From Nakazawaea peltata (lineage: Eukaryota > Ascomycota > Pichiomycetes > Alaninales > Pachysolenaceae): a stretch of 64,000 bases of DNA. The notes under the pieces are model-generated. The model was not told the DNA's origin. It searched no databases and was given only the letters and a program-made list of their open reading frames with translations. Positions 10,054-18,905 of this stretch are shown one piece after another. Location: assembly GCA_001599355.1 (NCBI GenBank), contig BCGQ01000001.1, positions 1,987,135 to 2,051,134 on the forward strand. The letters are read 5' to 3'. A program made the position numbers and the translations under genes. Numbering within the stretch: position 1 is the first letter of the stretch; each line of letters starts with the position of its first letter.

Positions 10054-10833
10054 ATGAAGAGGAGACATTTCGTGTCGAAGAGGGTGGAAAGTGAGATTGA
10101 AAGTGAGAGTGAAGATGAGGAGGTGATTGATGAAAGGGGGGAGGAGAAGTTGAAGATGGCTCGTGTTAGTATGGGTGAGGTAAAGAGTGAAGGAGGAAAG
10201 GTAGAGGGAGAAGGAGAGGGCAATGATTTGTACAAGGTGATGGAAACTAAGGGAAGTGGAGTGATGAGGGGAAATATGAGAGGAAATGTTAGGGTTGGTG
10301 GTGATGGGAGTGAAAGTGAAAAGGATAGTAGTGATGGCGATGGTAGTGATAGTGATGGTAATGATAGTAATGATAGTAATGATAGTGGTAGTGATAGTGA
10401 TAGTGATAGTGATGACAGTGATAGTGATAATGATAGTGATAGTGACAATCTCATATCAAAACCAATTTTCATCTCAAAAAAATCAAAAAAATCACAACCA
10501 TCAAACTCTACATTTGCTATTCCATCCAATGCTACTCCATCTAACTCCTCTAACACTTCATCTACTGAAAATCAAAAATCAATAGCCCTCCAAAAACTAC
10601 AACATAACATCAATGTCTCCATTCAAATAGAAAATCAAAAACAGGCCCAACTCAATTCAAGAGATCGTGAAGATCTAGGTGATATAGATGACACCGATGA
10701 TATAGATCCAGAAGCCGAATACGCAGCTTGGAAAACTCGCGAGCTTGCTCGTCTTCGTCTGACTAGAGATGCTCTGATCCAGAATGAACTCGAACAAGAA
10801 GAAACTCTGCGTCGCCGTCTGCTGCTTGTATAA
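10054..10833 (+). CDS. SPP381: Spliceosomal SPP381/MFAP1-family protein
   Basis: A 259-residue acidic protein. The C-terminus (AEYAAWKTRELARLRLTRD, about residues 225-245, followed by a Glu/Arg-rich helix) matches the C-terminal signature of MFAP1/Spp381, a U4/U6.U5 tri-snRNP component acting before spliceosome activation. The middle (about 90-130) is an Asp-Ser run encoded by a GATAGT microsatellite. The N-terminus (MKRRHFVSKRVESEIESE) is also typical. Similar in size to S. cerevisiae Spp381 (about 290). ATG at 10054 is the first in frame. The long antisense reading frame over the repeat is a composition artefact. Confidence 0.8.
   Translation: MKRRHFVSKRVESEIESESEDEEVIDERGEEKLKMARVSMGEVKSEGGKVEGEGEGNDLYKVMETKGSGVMRGNMRGNVRVGGDGSESEKDSSDGDGSDSDGNDSNDSNDSGSDSDSDSDDSDSDNDSDSDNLISKPIFISKKSKKSQPSNSTFAIPSNATPSNSSNTSSTENQKSIALQKLQHNINVSIQIENQKQAQLNSRDREDLGDIDDTDDIDPEAEYAAWKTRELARLRLTRDALIQNELEQEETLRRRLLLV
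10324..10446 (+). repeat. GATAGT/GATGGT hexanucleotide microsatellite inside SPP381
   Basis: About 120 bp of imperfect hexanucleotide repeat (GATAGT, with GATGGT and AATGAT variants) encodes an Asp-Ser run. It stays in frame because its unit is six bases. Expansion or contraction would change only the acidic linker. Confidence 0.85.
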
Positions 10834-11117
10834 TAATTTGTATATTACTCAACTGTTCCGATTCTCGTTTTCCAAGCTTAAGTAACGCGTCCTTTTCAGA
10901 ACGAGCCTATTAGTAAAGTTTTTCAGATCCGAATGTTGCGTCTCTTCCCGTAAAAAAACGCTACCAAGAAAGTTTGTGAGCGACACCCTCGCGCGCGGTT
11001 TTTCAACGAGGCAAAGTTTTTTTTTCTCTCTCCGTACCAAATAAAATTAATATTGATCTTTGAGTTATTGTTTGATTGATCATTGAGTCTAAGAGCGGAG
11101 GATTGGAGAGAAAGGCT

Positions 11118-12806
11118 ATGACATCACATACTCTTCCAAAACCACCTGTGGACCCTTACTCTAAAGAGGAGCGTGCGGCCCGTGAATTCGGTCCGTTGAG
11201 CTCTCCTAAATGGACTCATGTATGTAAACACGACTCGTCCAAGCCATTGGAAAGACCAGCAATTGATGAACCTCCATACTTCATTTTGATCGTGACATAT
11301 TTAAATTACTTGATCTTGATCATTATTGGACATATCCGTGACTTCTTTGGTAAGCAGTTCCAGCCAGATCAGTTCGCTGACTTGGTCGAAAAAGATGGCT
11401 ATGCCCCATGGTACAGTGGGTTTGAGAGTTTTTATACCAGAAGATTGAAGATGAGATTGGATGATTGTTTTGCTAGAACCATTTCAGGAGCCCCTGGAAG
11501 ATTCATTAGATGTTTCCACAGAGAATCCAATGATTATAATATGACTTATGACTATAATGGGGAGATGGACGAGTGCCTTAACCTCAGTGCATACAATTAC
11601 TTGGGATTCGGGCAATCCACCGGTACTTGTACCGATGCCTCAATTGAGACTTTGAAGAAGTATGGTTCTTCCGGTGGAACTCCAAGACTTGCTGGTGGTA
11701 CTACTGATCTTCATCTTGAATGTGAGCGTACCATTGCTCAATTTGTCGGTAAAGAGGATGCTTGTTTATTCTCTATGGGATACGCTACCAATGCCTTCTT
11801 ATTCACATCGTTAGCCAATAGTAAATGTCTTGTTATCTCTGATGAGTTGAATCATGCTTCTATTAGATTCGGTGTCAGATCTTCAGGTGCTCATGTCAAG
11901 GTATTCCCTCATAATGATATGGATGCTTTGGAAGAATTATTAAGAGAACAAATCTCTAATGGACAACCAAGAACTCATAGACCTTGGAGTAAAATCATCA
12001 TTGCAGTTGAAGGTTTATACTCTATGGAAGGTACAATTGTAGATTTACCAAGATTGGTGGAAATGCGTGAAAAGTACAAGTTTTACATCTTCCTTGACGA
12101 GGCCCATTCGATCGGTGCTATGGGTCCTAATGGTAAAGGTATCTGTGATTACTTTGGTATCGATCCTTCTAAGGTTGATATCTTGATGGGTACTTTTACT
12201 AAATCTTTTGGAGCCACTGGTGGTTATGTTGCTGCTGATCAAAGTATCATTAATCGTTTGAAGTTGGATATTCCAACTAATAGTTACGGAGAGTCGATCG
12301 CTCCTCCAGTATTATCACAAATCTTGACTTCGTTAAGAATCATAGATGGTAAATTGAATGGAGATGAGGGACAAGAACGTCTTAAGAGAATCGCCTTCAA
12401 TTCTCGTTACTTACGTTTGGGATTGATGAGATTAGGGTTCATTGTTTATGGAGCCGATGATTCTCCTGTCATTCCATTGTTATTGTACTTACCACCAAAG
12501 ATGCCTCTGTTCAGTAGAATGATGTATCTGTTGGGTATTGCCGTTGTGGTGGTTGGATATCCTCTGACTCCATTACCTTCATCGAGAGTGAGATTCTGTA
12601 TGTCTGCTCTGATCACAAAGGAAGATATCGATTATGTATTGAAATGTTGTGATGAAGTTGGGGACAAGTTGTTCTTGAAGTTTAGTTCTGGTTTGGCAGG
12701 TGGTGAGAAGGTTCCAGGTGATTATAAGAAGGGAATTAAGCCAAGATGGTCTATTGAGGAGGTATTGGAGAAGACACCAGAGGACTGTAAGAGGCTGATG
12801 TATTAG
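11118..12806 (+). CDS. LCB2: Serine palmitoyltransferase subunit 2
   Basis: A 562-residue PLP enzyme of the endoplasmic reticulum that, with LCB1, condenses serine and palmitoyl-CoA, the first step of sphingolipid synthesis. One N-terminal membrane segment lies at about 55-75 (ILIVTYLNYLILIIIGHI). The PLP lysine is K362 in GTFTKSFGATGG; DEAHSIGAMG precedes it. The frame extends upstream to a TTG at 11076, but the first ATG is 11118 and gives the family length (561 in S. cerevisiae). Three CTG codons (12507, 12564, 12609) sit where the family has Ala: KMP-A-F, YP-A-TPL, MSA-A/S-xTKED. The real protein should read Ala there. Confidence 0.97.
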   Translation: MTSHTLPKPPVDPYSKEERAAREFGPLSSPKWTHVCKHDSSKPLERPAIDEPPYFILIVTYLNYLILIIIGHIRDFFGKQFQPDQFADLVEKDGYAPWYSGFESFYTRRLKMRLDDCFARTISGAPGRFIRCFHRESNDYNMTYDYNGEMDECLNLSAYNYLGFGQSTGTCTDASIETLKKYGSSGGTPRLAGGTTDLHLECERTIAQFVGKEDACLFSMGYATNAFLFTSLANSKCLVISDELNHASIRFGVRSSGAHVKVFPHNDMDALEELLREQISNGQPRTHRPWSKIIIAVEGLYSMEGTIVDLPRLVEMREKYKFYIFLDEAHSIGAMGPNGKGICDYFGIDPSKVDILMGTFTKSFGATGGYVAADQSIINRLKLDIPTNSYGESIAPPVLSQILTSLRIIDGKLNGDEGQERLKRIAFNSRYLRLGLMRLGFIVYGADDSPVIPLLLYLPPKMPLFSRMMYLLGIAVVVVGYPLTPLPSSRVRFCMSALITKEDIDYVLKCCDEVGDKLFLKFSSGLAGGEKVPGDYKKGIKPRWSIEEVLEKTPEDCKRLMY

Positions 12807-13550
12807 GGTGTTTATCACCACTTACCTTACCCTATCACTTACTATCACTTACCACTCCAACGTTACTCTTACCTACCTACCCCACTCACCCCACTTACCT
12901 ACCTACCTACCCCACTCACCCCACTTACCTACCTACCTACCCCATCACCCAATCCGCGCACTCGTTAATTCCTATCATTACCCTTAAACATAATTGTCAT
13001 AACACCTGCGCGCGACATCTTATAATTAAATCTATATGAACTTTTAATTAATTATCTATTCTTTATGTATTAACTTATGTATTAACTTATGTATTAACTT
13101 ATGTATTATTGTTTATTAGGTTGTGTATCACCTTCTGGAACGTTCAATCACTATCAATCACCTTCCTGTATCAATACACGTACCTTCATGCACTATACTG
13201 CAGGTGCTACATAAAAGTGATTTTAATTCTAATCAGCATTGATTTGGTTTACTCGATAACTTTGTCCACTCTAGTCCTATCACTATCCCACCTGATATAA
13301 TGATCACCTCTTCCTTCAATTACCCCTTTTCCTATGCTTTTCCTTTCCTCTCCTTTTCCTCTCCTTTCCCTTTTATTTTCCTTTTCTTTCTTCCCTTCCT
13401 CCTTGCCTTATCATCCAGATAAGGAAATTCTGGGGTATCCCAATCAGGAAGTTATCCAACACCTGACAAATTCCTCGGCGTCTATCAAATCAAAGTGGGG
13501 ACAAGGTCGAGATAACCACAATCAACCACCAAGGCCAATACCTTTCCACC
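12807..13550. other. Intergenic between LCB2 and DOA4, two tandem repeats
   Basis: There is no supported gene in this 744 bp. It holds a CCTA/CCCACT tandem repeat at 12871-12950 (units of 26-30 bp containing CCCACTCACCCCACTT). It also holds a 12-bp repeat, TTATGTATTAAC, in nearly four copies at 13063-13108. A CT-rich tract at about 13315-13410 lies upstream of DOA4 and may be a promoter pyrimidine tract. Confidence 0.6.
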
Positions 13551-16355
13551 ATGTCATTAGATGCAATCTCACCGTCTCATGGTACAGGATTAGGATCCAA
13601 CAACAACCGTCGAGATAACGGCAATAATAACAATCAAAACTCGATCGACAAACCCCAGACCTTACTGTACGATCCAAGTACTAAAACGATAGCAGAACTT
13701 GAGACTATTGTACGTGATCTTATAGATGGATTCCGTCAAGATACGATCCCAAACAAGTCAGAGTCTGATTTTTGGTTGGCTAAGGTCAAAGAAAGTCTTG
13801 GAGACTTCAATAGCTCTATTAATGACTACCTTGTGAAGAAGAACGAGCGTAATTTGGTCGACATTGATTACAATTGCATATATATATACTATCGAGCATC
13901 GTATGTGATCTTGACTGACATCCTTGCGGCACTCCCAGATTATCGTGAATTACTGCTGCGACCACTTTACCTCGAATTAGCCAAAGATTTATGGAATAAT
14001 GACATGTATTTCCTGGAGATTAAGAGGATTATTGAAAAGAATGAGTTGGGTATACCTAAGGATCCATTACTGGATAGGTTTAACAATTTGAAGAGGTCAT
14101 TTTCGTCGTCCGTGCATCCGAGGGTATCAGGATTTGCTCCACTCACTGAGTTGGAGTCATCTCAGTTGCTGTCTTCACAGTTGACTCTGCCACAACTGGT
14201 TCAACCGGCTACCTTACCAGCTCTGTTGACCCAACTACCTCTGCCACTTCCACTGCCACTGACCGCACTTTCTGATGACTCGGCCTACATTCATTCACCA
14301 CTGCCACTGCAAATTCACAAACTTTCAATCCCTCGTACTAACACTCAATCTCCAACTATCCATTTAACTGACTCTGAACCAGATCAATCCAGACCAATCA
14401 CCCCTTCAACAAACCCACCAAATTTCACCAATTTTATTCAATCTCCAATTGCTATAAATGCGGTATCCGGATTGAAATCTCAGTTGAGTACTCAACCTGT
14501 CTATTTCAAAGCCAGACATGACTCACAATCCCCATTCAACTTCACTACAGGGATAAAACCTCAAGAATTAAACGATTTAATAGCTCAATATCCACAATCA
14601 GTATTGGTCATTGATTACCGTCCAACTAAAGACTTCAATTATCGTCATTTATACTTTGCCAATAGTATTAATGTGATGCATATCGATCCATTCTCGGTGA
14701 ATAAATATTACTCCACCAAAGATATTGAGACCTCATTATTATTGAACTCTGAACATGAAGTCAGTCTCTTTAAAAGTCGACTGAACTTCGAACTCATTGT
14801 AGTTTACGATGATCAAAGCTTAGGGGTCGAGTCCAGTTCAGTTTTAGGAGAATTTATTCAAATAATGTCACTGCTGGAGGAGTTAAAACGTCCTCCTGTT
14901 ATATTGAGAGGGGGTTTAAAGTTATGGACAGAAATTTATGGTGCTCTGGGGATCGCCTCTAATTTGGGGGTCATCTCTGATGATCTTACTTTGGATATGA
15001 GACATCAACCTCCTTCACTCGACTCGAATATCAAATATAATAGAAGTGAATTAGACTTCTTTGTGAGGAACAAACCTCAGGACACCAACCTACATCATAA
15101 CACCAAGCAACATCACGACACCAACCCACTCAATTCCAATTCTAAAGTTATGACACCTCGAGCATCCCCTGGATCGGAGTCTCTGTTTCTAGAAGCTCAA
15201 AAACGTCAATCCCAACTCGATAAGTTCGATCAAAACTTATCCATAATATCAGGAATTTGTAATATGGGGAACACTTGTTATATGAATTGTATTTTACAGT
15301 GTTTGGTGGGAACCAAGGGGTTAATTAAGTTCTTTTTATTGAAAGATTATGAACAAAAGATCAATGTCAAGAGTAAATTAGGTTCCCAAGGGTTGATTTC
15401 CAAACTGTTTCATGATGTTGTCAATGAAATGTTCAATAAGAGTCAAGAAACTCCTGGGAAACCTTCTTTTGATCTTAAACCTATCAGATTTAAACAGAGT
15501 ATTGGTAAATTAAATCGAGATTTTGGAACTTACCAGCAACAGGATTGTTTGGAGTTCCTTAATTTCCTCTTGGATTCGTTACATGAGGATTTAAATCAAA
15601 GAGGAAACTCACCAAAGTTCCCTCCATTGACAGAACAAGAAGAGGCTCAGAGAGAAAATATGTCGATGAGATTGGCTCTGACTATCGAATGGGAGAAATA
15701 TCTTAAGACCGATTTCAGTATCATTGTAGATTTCTTCCAAGGCCAATACTTATCTCGGTTGCAGTGTACTGTTTGTCATAATACTTCTACTAGTTACAAT
15801 CCTTTCAGCACATTCAGTCTTCCGATTCCAGAAGATCATAGAGGTCCAATTTCTTTAGAAGATTGTCTCAAGGAGTTCTGTAAAGCCGAAATCTTGGATG
15901 GTGATGATAAATGGTACTGTTCAAAATGTAAAAAGAAACAGGTGTCTACAAAGACGTTAAGAATCTCGGTATTACCAAAGAATTTGATTATCCATTTGAA
16001 AAGATTCAAGATTGGGTTGACCTCGGTCAAGAAAATGGACACCTTTGTTAAGTATCCATTCAAACTTGAGATGAGTAAGTACTGGCCAAATTTGAGTTCT
16101 GACCAAGAGAAGATTATCATGAAAAGTTTCCCTGATAGAGGACAGAGAGCTCCATTCAATTACGAATTATATGGAGTAGTGAACCATTTCGGAACTCTTC
16201 ATGGTGGTCATTACACTAGTTACGTGGATAAGAGCGGATCAGGCTCTGGTAAGAATGGTTGGTGTTACTTCGATGACATTTCCATCACCCGTAACTGTTC
16301 ACCATCGAAGGTGATCAATCAAAATGCATATGTTTTGTTTTATAAACGAGTATAG
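13551..16355 (+). CDS. DOA4: Ubiquitin C-terminal hydrolase DOA4 with rhodanese-like domain
   Basis: A 934-residue ubiquitin protease that recovers ubiquitin from cargo at late endosomes. The order is an N-terminal helical region (about 40-200), a low-complexity Pro/Leu/CTG-rich linker (about 200-300), a rhodanese-like fold (about 345-480, VLVIDYRPTKDFNYRHLYFA) and a USP domain (about 570-934). The catalytic Cys is residue 576 in NMGNTCYMN and the catalytic His is 887 in HGGHYTSYVD. The zinc ribbon CTVC/CSKC is present. The linker at about 14170-14270 contains many CTG codons and becomes Ala/Pro-rich under the CUG-Ala code. Tail to tail with DOS2 (40 bp), as in S. cerevisiae. Confidence 0.93.
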   Translation: MSLDAISPSHGTGLGSNNNRRDNGNNNNQNSIDKPQTLLYDPSTKTIAELETIVRDLIDGFRQDTIPNKSESDFWLAKVKESLGDFNSSINDYLVKKNERNLVDIDYNCIYIYYRASYVILTDILAALPDYRELLLRPLYLELAKDLWNNDMYFLEIKRIIEKNELGIPKDPLLDRFNNLKRSFSSSVHPRVSGFAPLTELESSQLLSSQLTLPQLVQPATLPALLTQLPLPLPLPLTALSDDSAYIHSPLPLQIHKLSIPRTNTQSPTIHLTDSEPDQSRPITPSTNPPNFTNFIQSPIAINAVSGLKSQLSTQPVYFKARHDSQSPFNFTTGIKPQELNDLIAQYPQSVLVIDYRPTKDFNYRHLYFANSINVMHIDPFSVNKYYSTKDIETSLLLNSEHEVSLFKSRLNFELIVVYDDQSLGVESSSVLGEFIQIMSLLEELKRPPVILRGGLKLWTEIYGALGIASNLGVISDDLTLDMRHQPPSLDSNIKYNRSELDFFVRNKPQDTNLHHNTKQHHDTNPLNSNSKVMTPRASPGSESLFLEAQKRQSQLDKFDQNLSIISGICNMGNTCYMNCILQCLVGTKGLIKFFLLKDYEQKINVKSKLGSQGLISKLFHDVVNEMFNKSQETPGKPSFDLKPIRFKQSIGKLNRDFGTYQQQDCLEFLNFLLDSLHEDLNQRGNSPKFPPLTEQEEAQRENMSMRLALTIEWEKYLKTDFSIIVDFFQGQYLSRLQCTVCHNTSTSYNPFSTFSLPIPEDHRGPISLEDCLKEFCKAEILDGDDKWYCSKCKKKQVSTKTLRISVLPKNLIIHLKRFKIGLTSVKKMDTFVKYPFKLEMSKYWPNLSSDQEKIIMKSFPDRGQRAPFNYELYGVVNHFGTLHGGHYTSYVDKSGSGSGKNGWCYFDDISITRNCSPSKVINQNAYVLFYKRV

Positions 16356-16395
16356 AATAGATTTATTGGTATCATAAATAGTATGTAGGGTGAGT

Positions 16396-17463
16396 TTATT
16401 CCCAGTCATCGTCGGCCTCTTCAGGCTCTTGAGGCTCCTCTTTGTGTCTCTTACTTGAGACGATTTCCAATGTGGAGCTGTTAGCACTTTGTAAATCGTA
16501 GGTGACTTCACTGGACGTTCTAGACTGAGCTTTATCTGAAGAATCAACGGCGCCAGTCTCTTCTTCTTCATCCTCATCCCAATTGAAATTCTCTTCTTCT
16601 GTTGTACTTTCTTTAGCCAGTAACAACTTCTTTCTGGTGGTCTCTTCATCTTCAAACAGCTTCTTATGGAAGGCAAATCTTAACCAAAACTCATCTGCAC
16701 TTATCTCTTTTGGAACAATCGAATCATAAAGCAGTTTCAAGTCATCACTAGTAGCTAATTCTTTACCCATTTGGTCTCCTTCGTATGGCTTGTAAGTCTC
16801 TTTGAAAGAGGTCAAAGCTGACTCATCGACGGATCCAAGGTATAAATCTTTGGATGTATGTAACTTATCAAGATCCAGTTGGAATCTACTACTAAATACT
16901 TTACTCTTTGTGGTCGAAGAAGATTCCAGCTCTTGATCTTTAGGCAATGTGATCACCTCCTTTAAAAACGAACCGAATTTGGATCCGAATTTTGATGCCA
17001 TCGTCACAGCAACCTTCTCAACCTCCAGTAAATCATTGTCCAACTCATCAAGGTACTCATTCGTGGAACTTTTAAGGATGTTTAAGTACTTAGACGCGTC
17101 CTCTTTAATGAGATCACTATCAATAAGCTTCTTCTTAGTGCTGCTAGAAGCCTCTCCTTGAGCTTCATCGGTTGCTTCCTCATGAATCGCCAACTTCTCC
17201 AACAGATCCTTAGTTTGGTTCACATAATCTGGTATATTCTTCTGGAAATTGGTGAGAAACCCATTGAAAGTGTTCCATCCACTCGTTGTATTCTTCTCCA
17301 AAGTCAGATAAATCTCATCGACTTTATTCTCGATCGACTCCACGTACTTCTCGGTCATCGCATTCAGGTCTGAAGGTTGTGATGTGATCAACGTTTCTAC
17401 TGATTCGTTTCCAGGAGAGGTTTCCTTATTCTCGCCACTTGCGATTTGATCTGACAGTTCCAT
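16396..17463 (-). CDS. DOS2: BSD-domain protein DOS2
   Basis: A 355-residue cytoplasmic protein of poorly defined function, homologue of S. cerevisiae Dos2 and animal SYAP1. A helical N-terminal part (about 25-180, with WNTFNGFLTNFQKNIPDYV) is followed by a BSD domain at about 225-285 ending in the Phe-Trp signature (SADEFWLRFAFHKKLFEDEE). The tail is acidic and finishes with EADDDWE, a C-terminus typical of the family. ATG 17463 is the first in frame. Pairing with DOA4 supports the name. Confidence 0.85.
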   Translation of the reverse strand: MELSDQIASGENKETSPGNESVETLITSQPSDLNAMTEKYVESIENKVDEIYLTLEKNTTSGWNTFNGFLTNFQKNIPDYVNQTKDLLEKLAIHEEATDEAQGEASSSTKKKLIDSDLIKEDASKYLNILKSSTNEYLDELDNDLLEVEKVAVTMASKFGSKFGSFLKEVITLPKDQELESSSTTKSKVFSSRFQLDLDKLHTSKDLYLGSVDESALTSFKETYKPYEGDQMGKELATSDDLKLLYDSIVPKEISADEFWLRFAFHKKLFEDEETTRKKLLLAKESTTEEENFNWDEDEEEETGAVDSSDKAQSRTSSEVTYDLQSANSSTLEIVSSKRHKEEPQEPEEADDDWE

Positions 17464-17771
17464 CTTGTAACGCCTCCTGTGTTCTTTTGATCGATCTCAA
17501 TTTACCGCCCTTCTCTTGATTTTTTTTATTGCGTGTCTCACAATTTGAAGTGAGCCAAAGGGGAAACTTGAGCACTATTTTGGGCGATATCGTGTCCTAA
17601 TTGGGAAAGAAGGGGGGTGTACGGAAGAAAATAGAAAAGGGGTAATTTAATTCAATTCAATAGGTGCAAGCCGAAAGGGGCAATCACCGGAACGATAACG
17701 AAGGGAAATGGTATATAGTTGTCTAGTTAAGGAGTTGTAGACAAATTTTTTGACAAACTTTATTTTGTCTT
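17464..17771. other. DOS2 promoter and 3' flank of the hydrolase gene
   Basis: This 308-bp gap between two minus-strand genes should hold the DOS2 promoter and the downstream flank of the nucleoside-hydrolase-like gene. I see A/T-rich stretches (a T run at about 17520, ATTCAATTCAAT near 17651) and no gene. Confidence 0.5.
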
Positions 17772-18905
17772 TTAGTAACCAGCTAAGTCGACTGGACCAC
17801 CAACCTCACAGTATTGTCTCCAGTCTTGGAAGAAGGCATCGATCAAGTAGTCGTAGAATTCGGTGTCGTTGACTTGGGTGACAAAGGTGGCATTACCAGT
17901 TTGGGCCTTGGCTGGAGCGTATTCGTGACCCCAGATTCTCAAGGCACCGTAGAATGGAGAGTAATACTCGGTGGAGACGGCGGTGGAAACGTTGATGGAA
18001 CCAACGATCATTTCTGGCCAAGCCATGAAGAAGGAGACAACCTCATCCCAGAATGGCAAGGTCTCTTGGTCGTCACTCTCGATGGCATTCTCAGTGTAGT
18101 TACCAGAGTAAACAATGTCGTAAACGTACAATAAGTAGTCATCGTCAGTGATGTTAGAGTATCCACCAGCAGTGTCGATTAAACGGTCGTACAATTCTTG
18201 GGATGGGACAAGGTAGTTGGTGACGTTAGAACCAATGTACAATTCCTTCCAGTCTTGGGTCAAGACAATTTGAGCAGCTTCTGGGTCTTGGATCAAGTTG
18301 ATATCGGTGTTGATATCGTTGACGATTGGAACACCGGTAGCTTGGGCATATTGGGTGTCAATGTAACCACCCATGATGTACAAACCAGCAGATTCTTCAA
18401 CCAATTGAGGGTAAAGAGAGATAGCTTGGGCAACGAGAGTCATCATACCTGCAGCATAGATATAGACAGGGTCGTCATCCTTGTTAGCCTTAACGGCCTC
18501 AATCAAGGCAACGGCACCCATGGTGTCCTCGTAGGTGACATTGTCCCAACTGTAAGAGTCGGCATAAGAAGCAGAGTAAGCACCTTCCCAAACGAAAGCA
18601 CCAAACAAGTCTTCCCATTGGTGGAAAGTCTCGTTAGTTCTCATAAGAGGACCAGCAGCACCAACATAGTTTGGAATACAAGAGGTCAAGTTGTAATGTT
18701 CCAAGATACTGCTGGCTTGACCAACAGCATCAACGAGAGAAGATGAACCGAAGGAAGAAGAAATACCGACAATTTCCCATCCGGCCATCAATGGGAATAA
18801 AACTTGCAATGGAGCTAAACCATCGTTGTCGATGAAAACCTTTTTAGATTGAGCCAGTCCAACCAAAGAGGCGGCAAGCAATGACAATTTCTTCAAACTC
18901 AACAT
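17772..18905 (-). CDS. Secreted nucleoside-hydrolase-like protein
   Basis: A 377-residue protein with a signal peptide (MLSLKKLSLLAASLVGLAQS), at least nine N-glycosylation sequons and no evident second membrane span. It is therefore probably secreted or wall-associated. The fold is the inosine/uridine-preferring nucleoside hydrolase family: KVFIDNDG at the N-terminus, EIVGISSSFG, then a GMMTLVAQAI segment (GPLTN-like) and NLIQDPEAA. The usual DxDxGxDD calcium motif is reduced to IDNDG without the paired Asp, and FGN reads FGS, so ribohydrolase activity is uncertain. It lies behind a 1.7-kb upstream region unusual for this window. No S. cerevisiae counterpart at this locus. Confidence 0.8.
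   Translation of the reverse strand: MLSLKKLSLLAASLVGLAQSKKVFIDNDGLAPLQVLFPLMAGWEIVGISSSFGSSSLVDAVGQASSILEHYNLTSCIPNYVGAAGPLMRTNETFHQWEDLFGAFVWEGAYSASYADSYSWDNVTYEDTMGAVALIEAVKANKDDDPVYIYAAGMMTLVAQAISLYPQLVEESAGLYIMGGYIDTQYAQATGVPIVNDINTDINLIQDPEAAQIVLTQDWKELYIGSNVTNYLVPSQELYDRLIDTAGGYSNITDDDYLLYVYDIVYSGNYTENAIESDDQETLPFWDEVVSFFMAWPEMIVGSINVSTAVSTEYYSPFYGALRIWGHEYAPAKAQTGNATFVTQVNDTEFYDYLIDAFFQDWRQYCEVGGPVDLAGY

Noticed and set aside
9861-10556. 231-codon minus-strand ORF rich in Ser-Leu
   Set aside because: It is antisense to the GATAGT repeat of SPP381; the Ser-Leu runs are the repeat read backwards and no domain is present.
11076-11117. Upstream extension of the LCB2 frame (and similar non-ATG extensions of NUP145, ARC1, the HD gene, the GPX fusion and the stomatin)
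   Set aside because: These begin at TTG or GTG; the first ATG gives family-like length and N-terminus in each case.
18198-18746. 182-codon + strand ORF
   Set aside because: It lies antisense inside the nucleoside-hydrolase gene, whose signal peptide, sequons and family motifs make the minus strand the coding one.
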